A stretch of DNA of 64,000 nucleotides from Cellulomonas fimi ATCC 484 (lineage in GTDB: Bacteria; Actinomycetota; Actinomycetes; Actinomycetales; Cellulomonadaceae), in NCBI RefSeq assembly GCF_000212695.1, contig NC_015514.1, positions 4,092,001 to 4,156,000 on the forward strand, read 5' to 3'. The notes beneath the pieces are model-generated. The model was not told where the DNA came from, ran no database searches, and saw only the letters and a list, made by a program, of their open reading frames with translations. Of this stretch, positions 1 through 7,950 are shown piece by piece. The position numbers were made by a program, and so were the translations under genes. Numbering within the stretch: the stretch's first letter is position 1; each line of letters opens with the position of its first letter.

Positions 1-1145
1 CGCCGGGACTGCGTGACGTCCCGGACCGAGGCCACCACGCCCGGCCCGTCGGCCAGGTCGACGGCCGCGAGGCTGACCTCGACGGGGACCTCGGCACCCC
101 CCTTCGTCCGGGCCGCGATCCCCGGACCGGTCGACATGGGCTGGGCGTGCGCCGCCGCGGTGTACCTCTTCCGCAACCAGTCGTGGCTGTGGGCGCGGGA
201 GACGGGGACGAGGGTCTCGACGGGCAGCCCGACGAGCTCCTCGGGCGTGTACCCGAAGAGGACCTCGGCCTGCCGGTTGACCTCACGGATGGTGCCGCTG
301 CGGTCGCACACCAGGATCGCGTCGGGCATCGCCGCGACGAGGGCGCACGCGCTCTGCGCACGTGCCGCCTGCTCGCGCGCCGTCTGACGAGCCTGCGTGT
401 CGTCGAGCGCGACGAGCAGCAGGCGCAGCGGCGAGCCGTCGGGCGCGCGCTCGACGGTGGCGGACGCCCGCACCGCCCGCGTCCCGTCCGGCGTGCGCAG
501 CTCGAGCGCCAGGTCGGCCGTGTCGAGGCGACCGTCCGCGAGCGCCGCGACGACGTCCCGGACCTGCGCCCGCTCGCGCGCCGTCACGAGGTGCACGAGC
601 GCCCTCCCGACGAGCGGAGCACCACCGGCGAGCGACGACATCGCCGGGTTGGCGGCCACGACGACCCCGGCGGGATCGGCCTGCAGGACACCCGCCCCCG
701 AGAGCGCGAAGGCCGCGACGGCGTCCGGCACCGCACCGTCGCCGTCTGCGTCGGGCACGAGCAGCACCGCGACGTAGCCGGCCAGGGCGGGCAGCGCGGC
801 GACCAGCGCCTCCGGCGGATGCTCGGGCAGCCGCACGGTCAGCGCACCCAGGACGCTCCCGTCCGCCGCACGCAAGGGCACGCCCGCGACCGCGTGACCC
901 GCCCGGTCCCGGCGGCGCGACGACAGCCCGACGGAGATCCCGCCGCTCGTCACCAGCGCCGCGGCGTCCTCGAGGGCGCTGTCGGACGGCTCCTGCCCCG
1001 AGTACGCCAGAAGACGCCCGTCCGGCACGACGAAGACGGCTGCGGTGGTCGCACCGAGCGAACCCACCAGCACGTCGAGCAGGGGCACGACCCCCCGCGA
1101 CACGGCACCCCGTCGCGGATGCTCTCGGGCGTCCAGGTCAGCCAC
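1..1145 (-). CDS. GAF/PAS-domain sensor protein (3' end outside window)
   Basis: An open minus-strand frame runs from a GTG at 1145 to the left edge with no stop, giving about 381 residues. The N-terminal part reads like a GAF domain (TTAAVFVVPDGRLLAYSG, then a stretch ending VLGALTVRLP). A less typical PAS-like segment follows. A clear PAS S-box lies at roughly codons 280-370 (SGTIREVNRQAEVLFGYTPE, then VPVEVSLAAVDL). The upstream sequence gggggtgagga is a plausible ribosome site, though close to the GTG. Such GAF-PAS proteins usually end in a kinase, GGDEF/EAL or SpoIIE phosphatase output domain. The output here lies beyond the window, so its function is unknown. The 136 bases to the next gene hold nothing recognisable. 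Confidence 0.75.
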   Translation of the reverse strand, partial: MADLDAREHPRRGAVSRGVVPLLDVLVGSLGATTAAVFVVPDGRLLAYSGQEPSDSALEDAAALVTSGGISVGLSSRRRDRAGHAVAGVPLRAADGSVLGALTVRLPEHPPEALVAALPALAGYVAVLLVPDADGDGAVPDAVAAFALSGAGVLQADPAGVVVAANPAMSSLAGGAPLVGRALVHLVTARERAQVRDVVAALADGRLDTADLALELRTPDGTRAVRASATVERAPDGSPLRLLLVALDDTQARQTAREQAARAQSACALVAAMPDAILVCDRSGTIREVNRQAEVLFGYTPEELVGLPVETLVPVSRAHSHDWLRKRYTAAAHAQPMSTGPGIAARTKGGAEVPVEVSLAAVDLADGPGVVASVRDVTQSR

Positions 1146-1281
1146 CCGTCCTCACCCCCCCAAGTGAGCACGAGGGCGTCCGTGGCCTGGCGCCCGCGAC
1201 GATCGTCTCCGCACCCGTAGCCCCGCGCAACCACGTGCCGGGTGAAAGGACCCGCGCGCACGGGCGCGAGGCAGACCCGCG

Positions 1282-1980
1282 TCAGCAGCCCGCGGCGTCG
1301 AACCCGCAGAGCTGCTCCCAGGCCTGCGGCGCCAGCCCGGTCACCGTCGCCCGTGCGGCGCCGACGGTCCCCTCTCCGCCGTCGAGCGCGACGAGCGTCA
1401 CCGCCGTGCCGCGACGCGTGATCGCGACGTAGGTGCCCATCGCCTGGTCGAGCGGTGCCGACGCCGACGCCCCGTAGTAGTCCGTCGCCAGTCCGATCCC
1501 CTGCGCCCCCACCGCGAGAGGCTCGACCACGTACAGGGTCGGCGGCTCGCCGGTGCAGTCGCCGAGCGCGGTCGCCAGCCGGTCCGCCTCCGCGACCGCG
1601 GTGTCCGCGTCCGGCAGCACCGCGACCTGCTGCACGCCCACCGACGACTCGAACTCACCGGTGCCGTGCGTGACCGTGCGCATGGCGAGCGCCTCCGTCG
1701 GCGTCCCTGCCGCGCAGGCCATCGGCAGCCGCCACTCGACGACGCCGTCCTTGTCCTGCCGCGGCGCCTCGGCACCGACCGCCGTCCACGCGGCCTCCGT
1801 GAGCATCACCTCCGGCGCGACGTCCGTCGCGACGGTCGAGGCCGCGGTCGGGGTCGGCGCGCCGGACGACGCGGGGGCCGCCGGGGTGCTCGGTCCGGCC
1901 GTGCCCGGTCGATCCGTCGCGCACCCCGCGAGGGCGAGCACGCACAGGGCAACCGTCGAGGTCAGCAACGTCGTCCGCAT
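1282..1980 (-). CDS. Putative lipoprotein with PknH-like sensor fold
   Basis: A 232-residue secreted lipoprotein. I start it at the ATG at 1980 because that gives a textbook lipoprotein signal (MRTTLLTSTVALCVLALAGC, lipobox LAGC). The frame stays open upstream, but that extension is arginine-rich and has no signal. A Thr/Ala/Pro/Ser-rich linker follows the acylated cysteine, then a folded domain of about 170 residues with scattered cysteines (ACAAGT, GDCTGE, LCGFDAAGC). This layout resembles the extracellular sensor domain of PknH-type actinobacterial proteins, but that is a weak resemblance made by eye. It is probably membrane-anchored outside the cell; its role is unknown. Confidence 0.7.
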   Translation of the reverse strand: MRTTLLTSTVALCVLALAGCATDRPGTAGPSTPAAPASSGAPTPTAASTVATDVAPEVMLTEAAWTAVGAEAPRQDKDGVVEWRLPMACAAGTPTEALAMRTVTHGTGEFESSVGVQQVAVLPDADTAVAEADRLATALGDCTGEPPTLYVVEPLAVGAQGIGLATDYYGASASAPLDQAMGTYVAITRRGTAVTLVALDGGEGTVGAARATVTGLAPQAWEQLCGFDAAGC

Positions 1981-2075
1981 GGCGTCCACCCTGGCAGAGG
2001 GCGACGGCGCACACCGCTGCGACCAGTCACGTCGAACGGGCCCCGGGGACACCCGCCGTCTGCCACTCTGCACAG

Positions 2076-2276
2076 ATGCAGGGTTTCCGGCTCGGTCTCG
2101 TGGTCGCAGCGCTCGTCGTCGGAGGGGGCGCGGCCGTGCTGCAGAACTGGTGGACCGCGGCGGGCATGGTGTGCGTCCTCGTCGGAGAGGCTCTCGCCGC
2201 GCGCAACGCCCGCCGACGTGCCGCTTCCGCACTCGTCCCGACGCCCCCCGGCGAGCCGGCGACGCCCGATCAGTGA
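2076..2276 (+). CDS. Small two-helix membrane protein
   Basis: A 66-residue protein from an ATG at 2076. Two hydrophobic stretches (FRLGLVVAALVVGGGAAVL, and WWTAAGMVCVLVGEAL) are followed by a basic loop (RNARRRAA) and a short Pro-rich tail, typical of small actinobacterial membrane proteins. There is no convincing Shine-Dalgarno sequence. It lies divergent from the lipoprotein gene and its last 7 bases overlap the 3' end of the methyltransferase gene. No function can be assigned. It could be spurious, but the membrane pattern and charge distribution support coding. Confidence 0.5.
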   Translation: MQGFRLGLVVAALVVGGGAAVLQNWWTAAGMVCVLVGEALAARNARRRAASALVPTPPGEPATPDQ

Positions 2277-2938
2277 GCCGACGCCGTCGGGCGTCGGCCT
2301 CGGCCTCCGTCGCCGACCCCCAGCTCCGCGATGAGCACCCGGTCGTAGCCGTCCGTCCACGCCGCGTGCCGCAGCACCCGTAGCCCGCTCGCCGCCACCG
2401 TCTCGCCGAGCGCCTCCGGCGTGCGGAACGGGTCGTGCACGACCGGGTACGGCGGTGCGGCTCCCGGCGCGAGCTCGCGGTGGTGCCGGGAGGGGTCGAG
2501 CTCGGCGAAGGTGGCGGTCAGGACGCGCCCACCCGGGCGCAGGACACGCACCCACTCCTCGACGACCCGCGCGGTGTCGGGGATGAGGTGCAGGCCCGTC
2601 ACGCAGGTCAGCAGGTCGACCGAGCGGTCGGCGACGGGGAGCCGTCGGGCGTCGGCCTGGGTGAGCGTGGCGTCCGGCAACGTGGCTCGGGCGACCCCGA
2701 GCATCCCGGCGGAGACGTCGACGCCCGCGAGGCGGAGCGCGGGCCCGCCGGGCAGGTCGCGCAGCGCACGCAGCACGAGGCCGGTTCCCGTCGCGACGTC
2801 GAGCACCGTGGTGACGCCGACGAGGTCCGCGAACTCCGCCACCGCGCGGGCGAGGCCCTGGTGCATCGCGCTGCCGTCGTACGAGGGCGCCCTCCCGTCG
2901 AAACGGTCCCGGACTGCCCGCACCACCTCGTCGCTCAC
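2270..2938 (-). CDS. Class I SAM-dependent methyltransferase
   Basis: 222 residues, started at the GTG at 2938 (protein begins MSDEVVRAVRDRF). Motif I is VLDVATGTGLVLRAL, the acidic loop is AGVDVSAGML, motif II is LTQADARRLPVADRSVDLLT and motif III is VLRPGGRVLTATF. This is the UbiE/Methyltransf_11 type of Rossmann methyltransferase that transfers the methyl group of SAM to a small molecule. The substrate cannot be read from the sequence. The neighbours are unrelated, so context gives no pathway. Confidence 0.88.
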   Translation of the reverse strand: MSDEVVRAVRDRFDGRAPSYDGSAMHQGLARAVAEFADLVGVTTVLDVATGTGLVLRALRDLPGGPALRLAGVDVSAGMLGVARATLPDATLTQADARRLPVADRSVDLLTCVTGLHLIPDTARVVEEWVRVLRPGGRVLTATFAELDPSRHHRELAPGAAPPYPVVHDPFRTPEALGETVAASGLRVLRHAAWTDGYDRVLIAELGVGDGGRGRRPTASAH

Positions 2939-3041
2939 GCGTCGACCGTAGTGCGCCGGGCCCGTGGGACGGCCGGCTCTCGGTGACGCCCCCGGGCGCA
3001 GCAGCCCCGGAGAGCGCCCTCGGCCGCACCGGGAGGTGCGG

Positions 3042-3746
3042 CTACGCCGCCGAGCCGCTCCACGTGGGCACCTGCTGCCGGGCACCCGAGCGGGCCGCGG
3101 AAGGGAGCGCTGCGTCCGGCTGCGCACGGCCCGACAGCCGCTGGCACGCGCCGACGGCGTCGGTGAGCATCGCGACGAGCGCATCGTCCGCGTGCGGCGC
3201 TGCGGCGACCGTCGCGACCGACACCTCGACGACCATGCGCGTCAGCCCGCGCGCGCGCCGCGGCACGCCCATCGCGCGGGTGAACCGCTCGGCCCAGGCG
3301 ATGTCGCCGGGGCCTACGGGCGCGAGCAGCGCGGTGGTCTCCGGACGGCGCTGCGTCGGCAGCCGGGCGTCCGACGCGGCAAGCAGGCGGTCGAGCGTCA
3401 GCAGGGCGACGACCAGGTCGCGCACGTCCGACGGCTCCGCGTGGCGCAGCGCGTGCCGCACGGACACGTACGCGACCTCCAGCGCCCACTCGCGGTCGTC
3501 GCTGCGCAGCCCGACGAGCGTCGGCACGAGGTGCGCGAGGGCCGTCCGGGCGTCGTCGCTCACCCGGTCGTTGACCGACCGCGTGAGGTGGGCGAGGAGC
3601 GGGTGGGTGCACGCCGGGTGGTCGCTCCACCGCTCACCGGCGAGCAGGCTCGCCCACTCCATGGCACACCCGCCGTAGCGCGGGTGACGGTGACGTCCGG
3701 CGGACAGGACCGGCAGGGCGTCGGGGAACGGAGACGTGTCGGGCAC
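3042..3746 (-). CDS. Conserved hypothetical protein
   Basis: 234 residues. The GTG at 3746 is preferred over the in-frame GTG at 3755, because a GGAGG sits about 8 bases before 3746 but directly abuts 3755. The protein is mostly alpha-helical by composition, with Leu/Ala-rich runs (HPLLAHLTRSVNDRV, RDLVVALLTLDRLLA) and a basic patch (GVPRRARGLTRMVVEV). No signal peptide, membrane span or catalytic motif is visible. Codon use matches its neighbours. I do not recognise the family. It is probably soluble and cytoplasmic. Confidence 0.7.
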   Translation of the reverse strand: MPDTSPFPDALPVLSAGRHRHPRYGGCAMEWASLLAGERWSDHPACTHPLLAHLTRSVNDRVSDDARTALAHLVPTLVGLRSDDREWALEVAYVSVRHALRHAEPSDVRDLVVALLTLDRLLAASDARLPTQRRPETTALLAPVGPGDIAWAERFTRAMGVPRRARGLTRMVVEVSVATVAAAPHADDALVAMLTDAVGACQRLSGRAQPDAALPSAARSGARQQVPTWSGSAA

Positions 3747-3821
3747 GTCGATCACCTCCGACCGGGCGGGATCCCGTCAGTGTCCGTCCGCCCGCGACGC
3801 TCGGCAAGAGCCAGCCTGCGG

Positions 3822-4067
3822 TCAGTCGGCGAGGCCGACCGCGTACCCCACGAAGAACAGCCCGATGAGCACGACGAACGCGCCGATCACCGCGTACGCG
3901 ATCCAGTTCGCGCGCGTCGACGCGGCACCCGGCTGCCGGTCCGACGCGCCGGACGTCGACGACTCCCCGGGCGGCGTGTCGCCGGGCGCGACACCACCAC
4001 CGGGTTCGAGCCCCGGCGTCTGGTCGGGGTCGGGATCGGCGTTGCGGTACGGGTCTGTCGAGCTCAT
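3822..4067 (-). CDS. DUF6480-type single-pass membrane protein
   Basis: 81 residues. The N-terminal half is disordered and matches the DUF6480 pattern (DPDQTPGLEPGGGVAPGDTP). The C-terminal half is one transmembrane helix (WIAYAVIGAFVVLIGLFFVG) at about residues 54-73. The family is common in actinobacteria and has no known function. The ATG at 4067 is preceded by a purine-rich stretch (gaggggga). The soluble tail probably faces the cytoplasm, which is an inference from the short polar C-terminus. Confidence 0.8.
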   Translation of the reverse strand: MSSTDPYRNADPDPDQTPGLEPGGGVAPGDTPPGESSTSGASDRQPGAASTRANWIAYAVIGAFVVLIGLFFVGYAVGLAD

Positions 4068-4180
4068 GCATCCCCCTCGTCGTCACCCCAGCGTGCGGGG
4101 CGCACCGTCGACCGGCAACCGGCGGCGCTCGGCGCCACGTCCGCCGGAGCGGCCGGGACGAGGGACGCGACGACGCGGCG

Positions 4181-5503
4181 TCAGGCCGGCGGGATGTTCT
4201 GGTTGAGCCGGAACACGTTCTCGGGGTCCCACGCGGCCTTGACCTGGCGCAGCCGCGTGTAGGCGCCGTCGCCGTACGCCCGCCGGACGCCCGCGACGCC
4301 CTCGTCGGCGAGCGCGTTGACGTAGACGCCCGTGCTCCACGGCTCGAGCCCCGACGCGAGCCGGCGGCACGACTCGACGTGGCGTGCGTCGTCCGCGGGG
4401 TCCTCCCAGCGGGCGCCCGCGTCGTACTCGAACTCGGCGTCGCGGTGCACGAACGCCGTCGCGTCCGGGTCGACGTCGGCGATCGCGCCGCCGTACGAGA
4501 CGAGGCTCGCCGCGCCGACGCCCGCGTCGACGTGCGCGAGGAAGGCCTCGAGGCCCGCGTCGGGAAGGCCCCGCACGTAGTGGCTCTTCGCGTAGCGGCG
4601 GAAGCCGTGCGCCGTCGGGACGTCCGACTGGCTCTGGAGCTGCAGGTACGAGCGCGGCTCGACGCGTCGCGCGAGCGGCGCCCCGAGCCGGTCGAGCTCC
4701 GCGAGCAGCGCGTCGCTCCCGGCGGGTGCCCCGACCCAGACGAACCCGAGCGTCAGCGCACCGCCCGCCATGACCTGCGCGTACAGCGTGGCCTGCCGCG
4801 GCGCGTCCCACGCCCGGGCCAGCCAGGTCCGCAGCGGGTCGAGGGCGTGCTCCGGGTCGAGGTCCACCTCGGCGACGAGCGCCTGCGTGCCGACGTCGTG
4901 CAGCCGGAGGTGGAAGCGGGTGACGACGCCGAAGTTGCCACCCCCGCCCCGCAGCCCCCAGAACAGGTCGGGGTTCTCGTCGGCGGACGCCTGCACGAGC
5001 TCGCCGTCCGCGGTGACGACCTCGAACCCGATCATGTTGTCGCAGGTCAGGCCCGCCTGACGCGCCAGCCACCCCACGCCGCCGCCGAGCGCCAGGCCCC
5101 CGATGCCGGTGTGCGACACGATGCCCGCCGTGGTCGCAAGCCCGAACGGCTGCGTGGCCGCGTCGAGCGAGCCGAGCAGCGCACCACCCTGCACCTGCGC
5201 CGTGCGCGCGGCCGGGTCGACCATGACCTCGCGCATCCCGGACAGGTCGATCATGAGCCCGTCGTCGGGCACCGCCCACCCCGCGGCGCTGTGCCCGCCG
5301 CAGCGGATGCCGAGCGTCAGCCCGAGCTCGCGGGCGACGCGGACCGCGCGCCGGACGTCTTCCACGCCGGCGCACCGCACGACGTACCGGGGCCGGCGGT
5401 CGACCGTTCCGTTCCACACCGCGCGCGCCTCGTCGTACCCCGCGTCACCAGGGACCAGGACCTGGCCGTCGAAGTCGGCCGGCAGCACTCGAGCCTCGGG
5501 CAT
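4181..5503 (-). CDS. FAD-binding oxidoreductase, berberine bridge enzyme-like
   Basis: 440 residues. The N-terminal FAD-binding_4 domain has the RCGGHSAAG motif, whose histidine normally carries the covalent 8-alpha-histidyl FAD link. The GIVSHTGIGGLALGGGVGWL stretch that follows lacks the cysteine used by bicovalent family members, so FAD is probably attached through histidine only. A substrate domain lies in the middle. The C-terminal BBE signature is seen in WDPENVFRLNQNIPP. These enzymes oxidise sugars, alcohols or alkaloid-like substrates using O2 or another acceptor. The substrate is unknown. There is no signal peptide, so it is cytoplasmic. It stands alone, with about 250 non-coding bases upstream. 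Confidence 0.9.
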   Translation of the reverse strand: MPEARVLPADFDGQVLVPGDAGYDEARAVWNGTVDRRPRYVVRCAGVEDVRRAVRVARELGLTLGIRCGGHSAAGWAVPDDGLMIDLSGMREVMVDPAARTAQVQGGALLGSLDAATQPFGLATTAGIVSHTGIGGLALGGGVGWLARQAGLTCDNMIGFEVVTADGELVQASADENPDLFWGLRGGGGNFGVVTRFHLRLHDVGTQALVAEVDLDPEHALDPLRTWLARAWDAPRQATLYAQVMAGGALTLGFVWVGAPAGSDALLAELDRLGAPLARRVEPRSYLQLQSQSDVPTAHGFRRYAKSHYVRGLPDAGLEAFLAHVDAGVGAASLVSYGGAIADVDPDATAFVHRDAEFEYDAGARWEDPADDARHVESCRRLASGLEPWSTGVYVNALADEGVAGVRRAYGDGAYTRLRQVKAAWDPENVFRLNQNIPPA

Positions 5504-5754
5504 GGCACGACTCTGTCGACCGGGACGCGTCCTGCCAAGGGTGTGACCGCCACGGATCGCCCAGCGGCTGCCAGAGGCGACCAGCGCCCGGCGGCTCGCG
5601 GGCGCTCAACCGTGGCAGTCCGCCGACATGCAACGAACCCCGGAGAGCTGCCCTCGGGGGACGCGGCCGACCGTGGCCGCAGTCGCGGGCGCTGAAGGTC
5701 AGCGGAGGCGACGTAGGGGAGACTGATGCGCGCTTCCCCGTCACATCTCGCCGG

Positions 5755-6357
5755 GTGCGGACACTTCCTAGTGTGGACACAGACCCCCCGGACGGGACCG
5801 CCCAGTTCGAAGCCCAGCGCTTCGAGTCTCTGTGGCAGGCGAACGCTGGACGTGTTCACGCGTACGCGATGCGGCACGTCGATCCGCACACCGCTCAGGA
5901 AGTGGTAGCCGAGACGTTTCTCGTCGCGTGGCGCCGGCTAGCCGACGTACCTGGTGAACCCCTGCCATGGCTGCTCGTCGTAGCCAAGAACACCATCGCC
6001 AACCAGCGCCGGTCGCTGTACCGCAAGCGCGCAGTCGAACTCGAGCTCGCACGCATTGCCCACCTGGCCCCGCCAGCTGACGGGGCAGACGTCACGGCCG
6101 GCGAGCGGACGCGGGTGCTGACGGCGTTGGCGTACCTCGATGCTCGCGACCGAGAAGCGCTACTGCTGACCGCGTGGGACGGCTTGTCGGCCGCAGCTGC
6201 AGCCGAAGTTGCCGGTTGTTCGCCCGAGGCGTTCCGCGTCCGCCTTTCGCGAGCTCGGCGGCGACTCACGCAATCTGCGAACGATGACGAGCCCCCCGGA
6301 CGGCCGACCGCTCGTTCCCTCGACCCCGCAGCCATCCCTTTCAGGAGTAGGCCATGA
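5755..6357 (+). CDS. ECF-type RNA polymerase sigma factor
   Basis: 200 residues. Region 2 (about residues 22-66) includes FESLWQANAGRVHAYAMRHV and AQEVVAETFLVAWRRL. Region 4 (about 118-171) contains a helix-turn-helix (WDGLSAAAAAEVAGCS) and FRVRLSRARRRL. It directs RNA polymerase to an alternative promoter set. GTG codons at 5755 and 5773 are both possible starts and neither has a good ribosome site. Its stop overlaps the next start (ATGA at 6354-6357), so it is translationally coupled to the likely anti-sigma gene. By eye the stretch is less GC-rich than its neighbours, possibly acquired DNA. The 250 bases upstream hold no gene. Confidence 0.88.
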   Translation: MRTLPSVDTDPPDGTAQFEAQRFESLWQANAGRVHAYAMRHVDPHTAQEVVAETFLVAWRRLADVPGEPLPWLLVVAKNTIANQRRSLYRKRAVELELARIAHLAPPADGADVTAGERTRVLTALAYLDARDREALLLTAWDGLSAAAAAEVAGCSPEAFRVRLSRARRRLTQSANDDEPPGRPTARSLDPAAIPFRSRP

Positions 6358-7136
6358 CCAGACCTGACGCGTACGACGTCCTCGATGCGCTCGCTCCGGC
6401 CGCCACCCGGGCCGAGGACCTGTCGGCAGCGCGGGCGCTTCTCGATACCCGCATCGCCGACGAGGCAGGCACGGACGTCGACGTCGATCGCCGACGTCCG
6501 ACGTGGCGATGGCTCGCACTCCCGGCAGCGGCTGCCGCTGCCGTGGCCATGGCCGTCACCGTGGTGCCCGGGATCGGTGCGACTGTGGCCTTCGCCAGCT
6601 GGACGGCGAGCCCGGAGCCCGTCACGCAGATCGACACGGCGCAGAGCGCCGCCCAGTGCCGACGCCTCATCGCCGGCTCCCGCGAGGGCGCCACGCTGGA
6701 CGTCCAGAACGCGAGGACCGTCCTGGTTGAGCGCCGCGGAGACTGGACCTACGCGCTGCTGAGCAGCGAAGTGCCGGGACGAAGCATCGGATCGGTTCAC
6801 GAGTGCCTCATGCCTGACAGTGCCGAGCTTGGTGGAGGCTCGGGCGGCACGGCGACCGCGGGCCGGGTGGTGCAGGTCCGCGCGACCGAGGCGGAGTGGA
6901 GCGGTGGACTTGGCCACGAAGGATGGCGATCCGCCTACGGCCACGTTGGCGCCGACGTCGATCGAGTCACCCTCACCCGGGCCGACGGAGTCGTCATCGA
7001 GACCACCGTCTCCGACGGCTACTTCGCGGCCTGGTGGCCCGTGCCCGCCGAGGCCGGCAGCGGGATCGAGAGCTTCACCATCACCTGGTACCTCAGCGAC
7101 GGCAGCGAAGGCGGGCACCAAGACGTAACGCTGTAG
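6354..7136 (+). CDS. Single-pass membrane protein, probable anti-sigma factor
   Basis: 260 residues. A cytoplasmic N-terminus of about 50 residues (YDVLDALAPAATRAEDLSAA) precedes one transmembrane helix at about 53-80. An extracytoplasmic domain follows, with two cysteines (QCRRLI, HECLMP) that could pair. Membrane proteins encoded directly after an ECF sigma gene with an ATGA overlap usually hold that sigma factor until a signal arrives outside the cell. No zinc-binding ZAS motif (HxxxCxxC) is visible in the N-terminus, so the anti-sigma role rests on position and topology. After the stop come 267 bases without a gene before the inverted repeat at 7404. Confidence 0.65.
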   Translation: MTRPDAYDVLDALAPAATRAEDLSAARALLDTRIADEAGTDVDVDRRRPTWRWLALPAAAAAAVAMAVTVVPGIGATVAFASWTASPEPVTQIDTAQSAAQCRRLIAGSREGATLDVQNARTVLVERRGDWTYALLSSEVPGRSIGSVHECLMPDSAELGGGSGGTATAGRVVQVRATEAEWSGGLGHEGWRSAYGHVGADVDRVTLTRADGVVIETTVSDGYFAAWWPVPAEAGSGIESFTITWYLSDGSEGGHQDVTL

Positions 7137-7403
7137 CCCGGTGCGGCGCCGCCAGTTGGCCCAGCACGGCGGACACCCCCATACCCGGGCGGGATGCCGT
7201 TGTCGCGGCAGGTGACGCATAGCGATCGTCGGGCCAAGTCGCCGTCCATGAGCGCCGACGCCCGGGTCTTCGACGATCTTGCAGCTTGACAATTGCTTAC
7301 CCGAAAACAGCACCCGAACCGAACCGACCGATACCCCCGCAGCAAACCGGTCGCCGAATGCGGTGGGTCAAGTCGGGCACCCCTCCTCGCGCGCCGATAA
7401 CGA

Positions 7404-7431
7404 TGGCGGTCTCAACCCGTCAACGCACCAC
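7404..7431 (+). repeat. Left 28-bp terminal inverted repeat
   Basis: Begins TGGCGGTCTCAACCCGTC at its outer end and reads inward. It is an exact inverted match of 11561-11588. It lies 40 bases beyond the 3' end of the merR-like gene. Confidence 0.85.
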
Positions 7432-7470
7432 CCTCGGCCTGCACCGTAGCCAGGTCCGCGACGCCGAGGC

Positions 7471-7860
7471 TCAGAGGTATCGGCAGACGGTTGAGGGGTT
7501 GCAGGTCTCGGGGTCTGCCTCGCTGGCGGAGTCGCGCAGCTCTGCGACGGTGAGGCGGAGCGCTTGGAGGTCTGCGATCTGGCGGTCGAGCTCGTGGACG
7601 CGCCGGTCGAGGAGCTCGTGGACGTGGTGGCAGGGCGCTGTGCCGGCGTCGCGGACCTGCAGGACTTCGCGGATCTGGGCAAGGGTCAGGCCGGCGGCTT
7701 GGCTGCGGCGGATGAAGTCCAGTCGGGCCACGGTCGTGGCGTCGTAGTCCCTGTAGCCGGCGGCGGTCCGCGCGGGTGCTGGGAGCAGTGCCACTGTCTC
7801 GTAGTAGCGCAGGGTCTTCGTCGTGGTCCCGCCCGCGCGAGCGAGCTCTCCGATGCGCAT
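7471..7860 (-). CDS. merR: MerR-family metal-responsive transcriptional regulator
   Basis: 129 residues. The N-terminal winged helix (MRIGELARAGGTTTKTLRYYE) is typical of MerR proteins. A dimerisation coiled coil (LLDRRVHELDRQIADLQALR) is flanked by cysteines at about 77, 120 and 126 (APCHHV, ETCNPSTVC). Three such cysteines form the Hg(II) site of classical MerR, although the spacing here is closer to actinobacterial heavy-metal regulators. It is divergent from merA across a 90-base gap that holds a MerR-type operator, so it should repress merA without metal and activate it with metal. Hg(II) is the likely effector because of the neighbour; Zn, Pb or Cd cannot be ruled out. Confidence 0.85.
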   Translation of the reverse strand: MRIGELARAGGTTTKTLRYYETVALLPAPARTAAGYRDYDATTVARLDFIRRSQAAGLTLAQIREVLQVRDAGTAPCHHVHELLDRRVHELDRQIADLQALRLTVAELRDSASEADPETCNPSTVCRYL

Positions 7861-7884
7861 CGTCGGGTCCTTTCGCCGGTCGCC

Positions 7885-7910
7885 TTGACCTTCCAGTGTG
7901 GGGGAAGGTC
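7885..7910 (+). promoter_or_regulatory. MerR-type operator/promoter for merA
   Basis: TTGACC (7885-7890) serves as a -35 hexamer. It merges with a perfect 8-bp dyad, gaccttcc (7887-7894) and ggaaggtc (7903-7910), separated by 8 bases. A dyad in the spacer just after -35 is the hallmark of MerR-activated promoters. The -10 is not obvious in this GC-rich stretch. merA begins at 7951. Confidence 0.7.
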
Positions 7911-7950
7911 CACCCTGGCGTAGCGACGTTCGGTGAGGAGAGAGTGCGAC

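Noticed and set aside
4000..4020. A ggttcgagcccc sequence like a tRNA T-arm
   Set aside because: It lies in the DUF6480 coding sequence and no cloverleaf can be built around it.
7137..7403. Possible fragment of a Cys-containing ORF (minus strand, CVTCRDNGIPP)
   Set aside because: Short, without a recognisable domain or ribosome site; I treat the gap as non-coding.
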